Shown: in pieces, positions 24,921 to 33,054 of the stretch
How positions within the stretch are numbered: position 1 is the first letter of the stretch
Layout: the number at the start of each line of letters is the position of its first letter
Assembly (NCBI RefSeq): GCF_036178845.1
Contig: NZ_CP108070.1
Coordinates: 11,868,114-11,932,113, forward strand
DNA from: Streptomyces sp. NBC_00271
GTDB lineage: Bacteria > Actinomycetota > Actinomycetes > Streptomycetales > Streptomycetaceae
Length of the DNA: 64,000 nt
Reading direction: 5' to 3'
Notes under the pieces: model-generated
The model's database searches: none
Told to the model about the DNA's origin: nothing
Seen by the model: the letters and a program-made list of their open reading frames with translations, nothing else
Position numbers and translations under genes: made by a program

Positions 24921-24965
24921 TTGCTGTCGAGCCGATAGGAGCATATGCTCCTATCGGCTCGACAG
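24921..24965 (+). promoter_or_regulatory. Promoter-operator F: 42-bp perfect palindrome before the nitrilase
   Basis: Bases 24924-24965 form a perfect palindrome (21-bp arms, from CTGTCGAGCC to the mirror GGCTCGACAG) centred on GAGCATATGCTC at 24939-24950. TTGCTG (24921-24926), a 17-base spacer and TATGCT (24944-24949) form a plus-strand promoter. The nitrilase starts about 150 bp downstream. Confidence 0.75.
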
Positions 24966-25107
24966 TCACGTAGCGGAGCTGAAGTTGTCCGCTCGGCCGG
25001 GCCCCATCCCTCCCGGACCGCCTTGGCTGCCTTTTTATCGCGTGCCCGTCCGGGCTCGCGCAGCATCGCGAGGTCTTACCGACCGTACATTTGCAAGGAG
25101 TATCACC

Positions 25108-26097
25108 ATGACTGTCGTAAAAGCCGCTGCAGTCCAGATCAGTCCCGTGCTTTACAGCCGCGCGGGCACCGTAGAGAAGGTCGTGAAAAAGATCCGCGAC
25201 CTGGGTGAGCAGGGTGTCCAGTTCGCGGTCTTCCCTGAGACCATCGTTCCCTACTACCCCTACTTCTCCTTCGTGCAGCCGCCCTACACCATGGCCGAGG
25301 GGCACCTGCGCCTGCTCGATCAGGCGGTGACCGTACCGTCCGCCGAGACCGAGGCGATCGCCGAAGCCGTCCGGGAAGCCCACATGGTCGTCTCGATCGG
25401 CGTCAACGAGCGTGACGGCGGCACCATCTACAACACGCAGCTGCTGTTCGACGCGGACGGCACACTGATCCAGCGCCGCCGCAAGATCACGCCGACCTAT
25501 CACGAGCGGATGATCTGGGGCCAGGGCGACGGTTCGGGCCTGCGCGCGGTAGATAGCGCCGTCGGCCGCATCGGACAGCTCGCATGCTGGGAGCACTACC
25601 TGCCGCTAGCACGCTATGCCTTGATCGCCGACGGCGAGCAGATCCACGCCGCGATGTACCCCGGTTCCTTCGGCGGCCAGCAGTTCGCCGACCAGATCGA
25701 GGTCAACATCCGCCAGCATGCGCTGGAATCGGCCTGCTTCGTGGTCAACGCCACCGCCTGGCTCGAGGCCGACCAGCAGGCGCAGATCGCCAAGGACACC
25801 GGCGGCCCCGTTGGCGCGATCTCCGGTGGCTTCTTCACCGCCATTATCGATCCCGAGGGCCGCATCATCGGCGAGCCGCTCACATCCGGCGAAGGCGAAG
25901 TGATCGCCGACCTGGACTTCGCGCAGATCGACCTGCGCAAGCGCCTGATGGATGCGCGCGGCCACTACAGCCGCCCGGAACTGGTCAGCCTGCAGATCGA
26001 ACGAACGCCGGCGCCCCACGTCCGTGAGCGCAGCACTCTCCTGCCGGTCCAGACTGGCCGGGCGGCTGAAGAAGGCCGCCCCGTCGAAGCCCAGTGA
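25108..26097 (+). CDS. Nitrilase-superfamily carbon-nitrogen hydrolase
   Basis: 329 residues from ATG 25108 with AAGGAG upstream. The catalytic triad is visible: Glu44 (VFPETIVPYYPY), Lys126 (RRKITPTYHER) and Cys159 (QLACWEHYLPL). The PYYPYFS and CWEHYLPLARYAL text is that of true branch-1 nitrilases of the bacterial Nit1/Nit6803 type, which hydrolyse nitriles to acids plus ammonia. In many bacteria this nitrilase type is the first gene of a conserved seven-gene cluster with radical SAM and acyltransferase genes; none of those is present here. Promoter F makes it a probable member of the MarR regulon. Confidence 0.92.
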   Translation: MTVVKAAAVQISPVLYSRAGTVEKVVKKIRDLGEQGVQFAVFPETIVPYYPYFSFVQPPYTMAEGHLRLLDQAVTVPSAETEAIAEAVREAHMVVSIGVNERDGGTIYNTQLLFDADGTLIQRRRKITPTYHERMIWGQGDGSGLRAVDSAVGRIGQLACWEHYLPLARYALIADGEQIHAAMYPGSFGGQQFADQIEVNIRQHALESACFVVNATAWLEADQQAQIAKDTGGPVGAISGGFFTAIIDPEGRIIGEPLTSGEGEVIADLDFAQIDLRKRLMDARGHYSRPELVSLQIERTPAPHVRERSTLLPVQTGRAAEEGRPVEAQ

Positions 26098-26595
26098 GCT
26101 GTTTGCCGAGCCTGGAGGCCCTCCCGGGGGCTCGAACCGGACAGGAGGAGTTGATGCTCGTAAGTTCGGCGCGCGGTCTCATGTCGCCCATGCGCCTGAT
26201 GCGTCGTGGCGTCGCGAATCCGCTTCTTGTTTTTCCCACCTCGCCTGGGAAGTGCCCGGGTGAACGGCTGAGCGACAAGTGTCGGATCAAAGCCGAAGGG
26301 ATATGGCCCCGGTCGACGACGCCGATGCCATCCTCAAGCTCGCCGACTACCAGGACTGCTGGTCTTGTGGAGGAGTTCCACTTTGACCGGATTCCGGAGG
26401 CCGACCGAAAGATGCCCCACGCACCGGATGGGACCGGGTACCTGATCGGCGCCAGACGGGAACAAAAGCGCGGCGAGAAGGTTTAAGTCGCAATTCCCAT
26501 TGCGTATCACCCGCCGCTAGTAACAATGCCACAGATTAGGTGAGGCTGAGGATGCCCCTGCGGGGTGCGTCCGGCCACGCGAAGAGGAGGAACCC
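26098..26595. other. Intergenic stretch with possible gene traces
   Basis: No intact gene. Short coding-like traces (VDDADAILKLADYQDCW near 26310, and EEFHFDRIPEADRKM near 26370) suggest one or two decayed genes, not identifiable. Confidence 0.4.
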
Positions 26596-27069
26596 ATGAC
26601 TGATTCAGAGACTGAGAAGCAGCGCGTTAACATCGGAAAGCAGCACCCGGCCAATTACAAGGCTCTTATCACCCTGTCCTCGGCAGTGGAAGACACCACC
26701 ACCGCGGCAGGTCTTGACCCGCTTCTGGTCGAGCTTTTGAAGATCCGCACGTCCCAGATCAACGGCTGCGCGTTCTGTCTCAAAATGCACACCCGCGACG
26801 CGCTCAAGAAGGGCGAGAACCCGGACCGGATCGCAGTGTTGCCCGCGTGGGAAGAAACCGATTACTTCTCCGAGACCGACCGCGCGGCCCTACGCCTTAC
26901 AGAGGCCATCGCGCACGTGTCCGAGGGGCACGTGAGCGACGACGACTACAACGCGGCAGCAGCCGTGCTCTCCGCAGATCAGGTCTCGGCGGTGGCCTGG
27001 CTGTCAACGTTGATGAACGCCTTCAACCGCGTCGCGATTACAAGTCGATACCCGGTCACCGGCAACTGA
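26596..27069 (+). CDS. AhpD-like carboxymuconolactone decarboxylase-family protein
   Basis: 157 residues from ATG 26596 with GAGGAGG upstream. The active site QINGCAFCLKMHTRDALKKGE (Cys58, Cys61, His65) is that of AhpD-type alkylhydroperoxidases, small helical proteins with peroxide-reducing or related redox activity. This is the only intact one of three related loci in the window; the others (18837 and 37094) are broken. No electron-donor gene is adjacent. Confidence 0.92.
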   Translation: MTDSETEKQRVNIGKQHPANYKALITLSSAVEDTTTAAGLDPLLVELLKIRTSQINGCAFCLKMHTRDALKKGENPDRIAVLPAWEETDYFSETDRAALRLTEAIAHVSEGHVSDDDYNAAAAVLSADQVSAVAWLSTLMNAFNRVAITSRYPVTGN

Positions 27070-27164
27070 ACCAGCTTGTAGTCCGTGCGGGCATGCGAGT
27101 GCTGTCGTCCCAGGACGAGTTCTTCGAGGTCGCCCCGATGCGTTGATGGCGTTGGGTATGCAGG

Positions 27165-27491
27165 ACACTCCCAGCACCCATGTATACGGAGGGCCCGCTC
27201 CATCCGTGACCGGACCGTGTCGAAGATGTCGATATCGGCGGGATCGCTGTGCCACTTGGCCTCGATCAAATACCAGGTATCCCCGTAGCGGGCCACCAGG
27301 TCCGTCTGCCGGGGTTTCGCGATGGACGCGTTGCGGACGACGCGGAAGTGCGCCCGCCTGTACCGCTGCTCCAGCAGCGCCTCCAGCTGGTAGCCACACT
27401 TGTGCGCAGACGGCAGCGCGCTGAGCTGTTTGAAGTCCGCCAGCAGCGATAGCCCGCCTGACCTCACACCATTCCTCTCACCGGCCACCAT
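27165..27491 (-). pseudogene. Mrr-like restriction endonuclease, C-terminally truncated
   Basis: From ATG 27491, with GAGAGG upstream, the N-terminal 100 residues carry a PD-(D/E)XK nuclease core: GYQLEALLEQRYRRAHFRVVRN, then KPRQTDLVARYGDTWYLIEAKWHSDPADIDIFDTVRSRM (Asp of TDLV, Glu-x-Lys in IEAKW). After about 27165 the frame has no resemblance to the family and runs into the end of the AhpD gene. The effector part of the gene is gone. Confidence 0.65.
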
Positions 27492-27508
27492 GGAATCCTC
27501 TCTCTTCG

Positions 27509-28006
27509 ATGACGGACGCGTCCGGCTCCCACCACAAGGTCAACGGCTGCCCCTCGACAGGAGGGCACGTGGCCTTCGTTCTGTCGAAGGTGATGTCGCA
27601 AGCGGTCAGCGCGGTTTTCCACGTGCGACAGGTGACCGGCTGGCTGACCCGGCATCCCACGACCCTGACCGAGGAAGACCGGGCTGGCCTGAAGGATGTC
27701 CTGGCACGCTGCCCCGAACTGGAGACGGCCGCCGGGCATGTCCGTGACTTCGGCGAGATACTCACGAGCCGCCTCGGAGCGGTGCTCCCTGCCTGGATCG
27801 ACGCAGTCGACGCCAGCCAACTGCCCGGCCTCACCGGCTTCGCACTCCACCTGCTCCGGGACCTCGACGCCGTGATAGCTGGCCTCACCTTGGACTGGAG
27901 TTCCGGCAGTATCGAAGGCGCCGTGAACCGCATCAAGAAGATCAAAAGGCAGCTCTACGGGCGAGCCGGATTCGAACTCCTACGCAAGATGATCCTGCTT
28001 CAGTGA
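27509..28006 (+). pseudogene. ISL3-family transposase, C-terminal part
   Basis: The stretch VTGWLTRHPTTLTEEDRAGLKDVLARCPEL to the end, with DWSSGSIEGAVNRIKKIKRQLYGRAGFELLRKMILLQ, is the C-terminal third of ISL3-type transposases (the EG(A)VNRIKxIKRxxYGRAxFxLLR motif holds the catalytic Glu). The first ~300 residues are missing and the early frame is unrelated, so it is an IS fragment. Confidence 0.85.
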
Positions 28007-28045
28007 CCCTCAGCAGCGACGCCCCGGGATCTTTACAACGTCGGG

Positions 28046-28528
28046 TCAGGCCAGCTCGACAAATCGGTGGACGCGAAAGGACGTCAGCTGGTCGGGTTCG
28101 ATGCTTGCCGAGTCCACCCGGTAGCGGCCAGCGGCGAGTTCGAGAGCGGTGCTGTCCGTGAGTGTCCCGACCTCGGTGCCGAAGTAGGCGGCATCGAACA
28201 TCACGAGCTCGCCAGTGGTGCTCAGTACAGGTCCTTCCTCCCACTCGGCGGTGGGAAGCCCAGCCCGGATGAAGTCGGCGACACCATCCTCGCTCTCCGC
28301 ATAGCACCAGCGGACGAGGACTCGGTACTCAGGAAGGTAGGCGGTGGAGAGAGGTTCGTCCCCCAGGACCAGCGCCTCAGCTCCGTCAGGCAGTGCGAGG
28401 ACTCCAACGAAATCCCTCACCTCGCAAGCCCGGTCGTAGTCGCCCTCCGTTCCCGACCAGTGCGCCAGCGCGGTGCGTGGAACCACGATGAACGGGCCGC
28501 CCTCCGTCTCCAGCCACGTCAAAGACAT
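28046..28528 (-). CDS. Imm21-family immunity protein
   Basis: 160 residues from ATG 28528. WLETEGGPFIVVPRTALAHWSG, then DYDRACEV, ALVLGDEPLSTAYLPEYRVLVRW and EWEEGPVLSTTGELVMFDAAYFG are the conserved segments of Imm21, which protect against a polymorphic toxin of RHS/WapA-type or contact-dependent systems. No toxin is adjacent; an RHS-repeat remnant lies 10 kb away at 38290. It may be an orphan immunity gene. Confidence 0.8.
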   Translation of the reverse strand: MSLTWLETEGGPFIVVPRTALAHWSGTEGDYDRACEVRDFVGVLALPDGAEALVLGDEPLSTAYLPEYRVLVRWCYAESEDGVADFIRAGLPTAEWEEGPVLSTTGELVMFDAAYFGTEVGTLTDSTALELAAGRYRVDSASIEPDQLTSFRVHRFVELA

Positions 28529-28807
28529 GCCGCCTCCACCTTCAGGATCTCAGTTCCGTCGCGACAGCGTATGTGCCAGGTTGGACAGGGCTCATGGTGG
28601 TCGAGGTGCGCGGTGACGGGCCCAGGGTCGTGACCATCCCCTGCATTCGAACGCCACCGTCACCCTCCGCGACCGCTCCCCAAGATCTGTGCCAGAACCC
28701 AAAAGTCACTGACATTGATCACGCCGCTCCCCGAGAAACGTCATTGATCCGGTGACACCGGCCTCACTACCCTCCTGATCGACGTCAGCGTGGGCGGCGC
28801 CCCGTGG

Positions 28808-29170
28808 TTACCCGCGGAGCAGCTCGGCCAGCACCTCGGCTTCGCTGATCTCGGGCTGCTTGGTCGCGGTGAGGAGCGTCAAAGTCCGGTCTTTGGCGAG
28901 GGCGCGCAGGTGAGCCAGCGCGTCTGCATGCTCGGGATCTTCGAGTTCGGCCCGGTAGCGATGGCTGAACTCCGTGAAGCGTTCCGGGTCGTGGCTGTAC
29001 CACTTGCGCAGTTCCGTGGACGGGGCAACCTGCTTGCACCACTCGTCGAGATGGGCCTTCTCTTTGGTCATTCCCCGTGGCCAGATGCGGTCGACCAGCA
29101 CTCTGGTGCCGTCGGCCTGCTCCGGAGCCTCGTAGACCCTGCGGACGTGCACGGTCTTCTTGCGTGCCAT
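28808..29170 (-). CDS. DUF488 family protein
   Basis: 120 residues from ATG 29170 with AGGAGG upstream. VHVRRVYEAPEQADGTRVLVDRIWPRGMTKEKAHLDEWCKQVAPSTELRKWYSHDPERFTEFSHRYRAEL is the DUF488 signature (VDRxWPRG, P S xxLRxWY xHDPxRWxxF). The family is small, cytosolic and of unknown function. Stand-alone gene. Confidence 0.92.
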   Translation of the reverse strand: MARKKTVHVRRVYEAPEQADGTRVLVDRIWPRGMTKEKAHLDEWCKQVAPSTELRKWYSHDPERFTEFSHRYRAELEDPEHADALAHLRALAKDRTLTLLTATKQPEISEAEVLAELLRG

Positions 29171-29217
29171 GGGGAACCTCCTGGTGAGCTGGGTACTCCG
29201 CTTCTTTCGGCATCACA

Positions 29218-29480
29218 CGTGGTAGCGGGCGATGATCTCAAGCCGTGCCACCTCGTCCGGCCCCGGATAGGCCACCAGCACCGGCAGACCGCTGGGGTCC
29301 ATGCCCTCGAGAAGGTGAATCCCTCAGCCTGCCTTGTGTACACATGGCCGGACCGGGCGCTGAGCACGCGCTCGCACCGCTGGAAGTCGTCTGGGCCGTC
29401 CGCCGTCCAGATCACGTACTGCGCGCCGACATGGCCCGCCGGGTAGTCCGGGGGCGCCGGCCCAGCAGCGTTCCCGACTC
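29218..29480 (-). pseudogene. Possible frameshifted small gene
   Basis: The coding-like text PDYPAGHVGAQYVIWTADG...ERVLSARSGHVYTRQ switches frame near 29320 to GIHLLEGMDPSGLPVLVAYPG and ends RLEIIARYHV at 29218. No start codon is clear. The family is not recognised. Directly downstream of the PP2C gene. Confidence 0.35.
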
Positions 29481-29483
29481 CGC

Positions 29484-30629
29484 TCAGGCGGCCGCCGGTG
29501 CCTGGCCGCGCTGGGCGATCATCATGGCCATGTCGTCGTCGAGTAGACCGCCCGCATAGGCCCGCAGGTCGGCGGTGATCTGCTTCAGGAGCGGCCCGGG
29601 GGCGTGGTCGACCCACCTCGCGAGGCGTTCGGCGAGCGGGTAGAAGATGCCCGCGCCGTCGCGGGTCTCGGTGACGCCGTCGGTGTAGAGCAGGATCCTG
29701 TCCCCCTCGTGGAAGGGGAAGGTCGCCACCGTATACGTGTCGTCGGACATGGCGCCGAGGCCGAGCGGCGGGGCGGGTTCGCTCACCTGGAGCGCGGTGA
29801 CGGTCCCGGTCGCCCGGCGCAGCAGCAGGGGCGGCGGATGGCCGCAGCTGATCATGTGCACCACCGGCTCGTCGTCCGGGATGTCGAGCACCACGGCGGT
29901 CACGAAACGTTCGGCGGCGTCGGGCTCGCATTCCGAGAACTCCGCGAGGCCCCAGCGGACGGCGTCCTCGAGGTAGGCGACCAGCTCCGTCAGCGGGATC
30001 TGCCGATGGGCCGCGGCGCGGAAGGCACCCAGCACGATCGCCGTGTCGCTGATCGAGGCGAGGCCCTTGCCCCGGACGTCGCCCATGATCAGTCGGGTGG
30101 AGTCGGAGGTACGGGCCGCGGCGTAGAGGTCGCCGCCTAGGTAGGTGTCGGCCTCGGCGCTGTGGTACTCCGCTGCGAGGGACATCGGCCCGGCCCGCCG
30201 GGGGAGCGGGCGCAGGACGACCCGCTGTGCGGTGTCGGAAACGGTGCGCGCTCTGCTCAGTTCCCGTTGATGCCGGTCCCGCAGGTGGGTGAAGGCGAAC
30301 AGCAGGGCGGAGAGCACGGTGAGCGAAGCGAGTTCGACCAGCACACTCTCGGTGCCCAGGGTCCGACGCTCCGCCCCCGCGGCGATCAGCGCGAGTATCG
30401 CGAGGCCACCGATCAGGGCCGTGGGGCGTGGGCCCGCGCCCATGGCGGTCACCGCCGTGGCGACGACCAGGAGGTGGGCGAGGTGGATGTCCGGAGGCAG
30501 GAACGCGTCGGCCGCCGGGATGGAGACGATCAGGGCCAGGGGGACGACCAGGAAGAGCGGGTGCAGCGCCGCCCGGCTCCAGACTTTGAGGACCCTGGTC
30601 ACGGAAGTCGTGGTTGTCGCAACGCTCAT
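29484..30629 (-). CDS. Membrane-anchored PP2C/SpoIIE-type phosphatase
   Basis: 381 residues from ATG 30629 with GGGAGCAGGG upstream. Three to four hydrophobic helices (for example LHPLFLVVPLALIVSI and LSALLFAFTHL) precede a SpoIIE/RsbU phosphatase domain: LGGDLYAAARTSDSTRLIMGDVRGKGL, VTAVVLDIPDDEPVVHMISCGHPPPLLL, RILLYTDGVTETRDGAGIFY and DDDMAMMI. Metal-binding Asp residues (GGD, GDVRGKG, DG, DDD) are present. Such enzymes dephosphorylate STAS anti-sigma antagonists; candidate partners of the class lie at 5973-6847. Confidence 0.92.
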   Translation of the reverse strand: MSVATTTTSVTRVLKVWSRAALHPLFLVVPLALIVSIPAADAFLPPDIHLAHLLVVATAVTAMGAGPRPTALIGGLAILALIAAGAERRTLGTESVLVELASLTVLSALLFAFTHLRDRHQRELSRARTVSDTAQRVVLRPLPRRAGPMSLAAEYHSAEADTYLGGDLYAAARTSDSTRLIMGDVRGKGLASISDTAIVLGAFRAAAHRQIPLTELVAYLEDAVRWGLAEFSECEPDAAERFVTAVVLDIPDDEPVVHMISCGHPPPLLLRRATGTVTALQVSEPAPPLGLGAMSDDTYTVATFPFHEGDRILLYTDGVTETRDGAGIFYPLAERLARWVDHAPGPLLKQITADLRAYAGGLLDDDMAMMIAQRGQAPAAA

Positions 30630-30839
30630 CCCTGCTCCCATCATGCCGGCCTGGTGAGTGGCCGCGGTGCGCGAGAGACGCCCTCGCGGGGAGGGGGCCG
30701 ACCGGCACATCCCTCACCTTTGTGAACAGATCGGTGGTGTGCAGTATGCCGGGCGTCGAACAGCCTGCCGGCGCTCCAGACGGCACCTGCGACTTGCTCA
30801 ATCAGGGCAGCGACCCTCCGCTGGCGCCCGCCCCAAACA

Positions 30840-31035
30840 CGTCCCCCGCCCCCAGGCCGACCTGACCTTCACTCCCGGCGATACCTTCGTGCTCTACACC
30901 GACGGCCTCATCGAACGCCGCGGCGAGGACATCGACGCCGACCTCCAACGCCTCGCTGACGCGCTCGCCCGCTATGCCCGCCACAGCCCCGAACACCTCG
31001 CCGACTGCTCCGCGCTGGCGCATGCCGCGCGCTTG
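30840..31035 (+). pseudogene. PP2C phosphatase C-terminal fragment
   Basis: ADLTFTPGDTFVLYTDGLIERRGEDIDADLQRLADAL is the late LYTDGLIExR motif of a SpoIIE-type phosphatase, with nothing of the earlier domain before it. It lies head to head with the intact PP2C gene. Confidence 0.6.
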
Positions 31036-31285
31036 CTCGTGCAGCTTCGAGGCGTACAGCGATGCGGTCCGGTGCCATGGCTCCGATGGCGCAGAGGTTG
31101 GTGGCCAGGGAGGTCGGGCAGGTCGAGGTCGGCCCGCGGGGCGGGCTCTGGTGAGCAGGCCAGTTCGTACTCGCTGAGCCCGCCTGGGAAGGCTGTGCTG
31201 TCGCGGATGTGGTGGACGAACCCGTCGTGGAACAAAACGCACACGGGCAGCGCAACCGTCTGTAACGCGCAGCGACAGCTTCGTC
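31036..31285. other. Intergenic, probable gene remnants
   Basis: Minus-strand text around 31060-31244 (FHDGFVHHIRDSTAFPGG) looks once-coding but changes frame and has no family I recognise. Confidence 0.3.
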
Positions 31286-32260
31286 TTACTGCCCCTCGTC
31301 GGCTCGGCGCGCCGTGCTGAAGCGTCGCTGATGGGCGGCAGGGCTGAGCGACAATTCCCTCACGAAAACTCTCCGCATGCTCTCGTAATTCGGGAATCCG
31401 GCAAGGGATGCCGTCTGCGTTGCGGTATGCCCTTGGTCGAGGAGAGCTTTCGCCATGTCGAACCGGATCATCTCCACGTACCGGGCCGGCGTCGTGGACA
31501 GCTCGTCATGGAAGAGCCGAGTGAGATGCCGAGGGCTCACATTGAGGTGCTTGGCGAGTTCGCCGAGTGAGTGGTTTCCCCCGGGATTCGCCGTGATCAA
31601 GTCGGTGAGTTTACGGAGGGCCGGAGACCGGGGCGGCGGTCCTTGCAGTGGGGCGGAGAACTGCGACTGGCCGCCCGAACGCTGCAGATAGACCACCAGG
31701 GCGCGGGCGACGTCGCGGGTGAGATCAGGGCCGTGATCCTCCTCGACTAGTGCCAGTGCCAGGTCGATGCCGGCGGTCACGCCCGCCGAGGTGTAGATGG
31801 TGCCGTCACGGACGTAGATCGCGTCGGGTTCGACGCGGCTGGCCCGGCAGCGGGCGGCGAGCTCGTGCGCGACCTTCCAGTGCGTGGTCGCGCGCTTGCC
31901 GTCCAGGAGGCCGGCGGCGCCGAGGATGAATGCTCCGGTGCAGATGGACGCGACCCGGCCGGCCCGGCCCGCCAGCGTTCGCGTGGCCTCGATCAGATCA
32001 CGGGGGACCGGTGTGCGCGGGTAGATGTCCGCGCCGGCCACCAGGAACGTGTCGGGAGCGGGCTCCGTGGCGGCGGCGTCGACCGCGATCCGGATCCCGA
32101 TGGACGAGGTGACATCGGCACCGGTCGGCGACACCAGAACGATCTTGTAGTCGGCACCGAGCCGGTTCGCTTCCCCGAACACCTCCGCGGGGCCGACGAC
32201 GTCCAGGAGTTTGACCCCGTCATAGACGAGGATCGCGACCCGATGCGTGGCGGAGCCCAC
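31286..32260 (-). CDS. GlxA-family regulator (DJ-1/PfpI plus AraC HTH)
   Basis: 324 residues if started at GTG 32260; the frame is open to a GTG at 32374, and the start is not settled. N-terminal DJ-1/PfpI domain: HRVAILVYDGVKLLDVVGPAEVFGEANRL and ICTGAFILGAAGLLDGKRATTHW (Cys at the elbow). C-terminal AraC HTH pair: HSLGELAKHLNVSPRHLTRLFHDE and TQTASLAGFPNYESMRRVFVREL. GlxA regulators often activate neighbouring catabolic genes; the divergent HD-domain hydrolase and MFS genes (32398, 33055) are natural targets. Confidence 0.92.
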   Translation of the reverse strand: MGSATHRVAILVYDGVKLLDVVGPAEVFGEANRLGADYKIVLVSPTGADVTSSIGIRIAVDAAATEPAPDTFLVAGADIYPRTPVPRDLIEATRTLAGRAGRVASICTGAFILGAAGLLDGKRATTHWKVAHELAARCRASRVEPDAIYVRDGTIYTSAGVTAGIDLALALVEEDHGPDLTRDVARALVVYLQRSGGQSQFSAPLQGPPPRSPALRKLTDLITANPGGNHSLGELAKHLNVSPRHLTRLFHDELSTTPARYVEMIRFDMAKALLDQGHTATQTASLAGFPNYESMRRVFVRELSLSPAAHQRRFSTARRADEGQ

Positions 32261-32397
32261 AACCCCGCTGCCCGCCTGTCCGGATTCGGGTGACTCATGG
32301 CCGGACCGAGGGAGCGCCGGACGCCGGGTGGTTGGCAGTGTGGAAGACGGACGCACCGTCCATTCGTAACACACCGATATCGGAAGGAGCAGAGGTC

Positions 32398-33036
32398 ATG
32401 AGCGAGATCATCGCGGGGGTAGAGATTCCTGAAACGGCGGCGGTCGCCGAGGCCACCCGCCTCATGCAGGAGATGACCAGCCCCCTCCTCTACCACCACT
32501 CCCGGCGCGTTTTCGTCTTCGGCGCCATGCATGCTCACAGGCTCGGCCTGGAGCCCGACCCGGAGCTTCTCTACCTGTCCGCCATGTTTCACGACACGGG
32601 CCTCTTGACGCCGTTTTCCGACGTGGAGCAGCGCTTCGAGGTCGATGGAGCCGACCATGCACGTAAGTTCATGCTCGACCGTGGTTTCCCGGCCGGGGCT
32701 GCCGACGTGGTGTGGACGGCGATCGCGCTGCACACGACCCCGGGAATTCCCGGGCGGATGGGCCCGGAGATCGCTATCACGAATCTGGGGGTTCTGACCG
32801 ACGTGCTCGGCCTGGGCCTGAACGAGCTGGATCGCAGCCAGGTGGACGAGATCACCGCCGTCCATCCGCGGGGTGACTTCAAGAACGAGTTTTTGCAGGC
32901 TTTCGTCGAGGGACTCAAGCACCGCCCGGAGACCACGAACGGAACCGTGAATTCGGATGTGCTGGAGCATTTCATTCCCGGCTTCCAGCGCACGACCACG
33001 GTCGAGCGCATCATGGGCGCTCCGTGGCCGAGCTGA
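32398..33036 (+). CDS. HD-domain hydrolase (cyanamide hydratase-like)
   Basis: 212 residues from ATG 32398 with AAGGAG upstream. The HD core is visible: LLYHHSRRVFVFGAMHAHRLG, then YLSAMFHDTGLLTPF (His-Asp), HARKFMLDRGF and ALHTTPGIPGRMGPEIAITNLGVLTDVLG. This segment order is that of small HD proteins related to fungal cyanamide hydratase, which convert cyanamide to urea; the true substrate is not certain. Transcribed divergently from glxA and 18 bp before the MFS gene, with which it probably forms an operon. Confidence 0.88.
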   Translation: MSEIIAGVEIPETAAVAEATRLMQEMTSPLLYHHSRRVFVFGAMHAHRLGLEPDPELLYLSAMFHDTGLLTPFSDVEQRFEVDGADHARKFMLDRGFPAGAADVVWTAIALHTTPGIPGRMGPEIAITNLGVLTDVLGLGLNELDRSQVDEITAVHPRGDFKNEFLQAFVEGLKHRPETTNGTVNSDVLEHFIPGFQRTTTVERIMGAPWPS

Positions 33037-33054
33037 TCAAAGGCGCCATAAAAC

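Noticed and set aside
29068..30801. A 577-codon minus-strand frame over the PP2C region
   Set aside because: Pro/Arg-rich shadow in the wrong frame of the PP2C gene; only a short C-terminal portion may be real and is listed as a frameshifted small gene.
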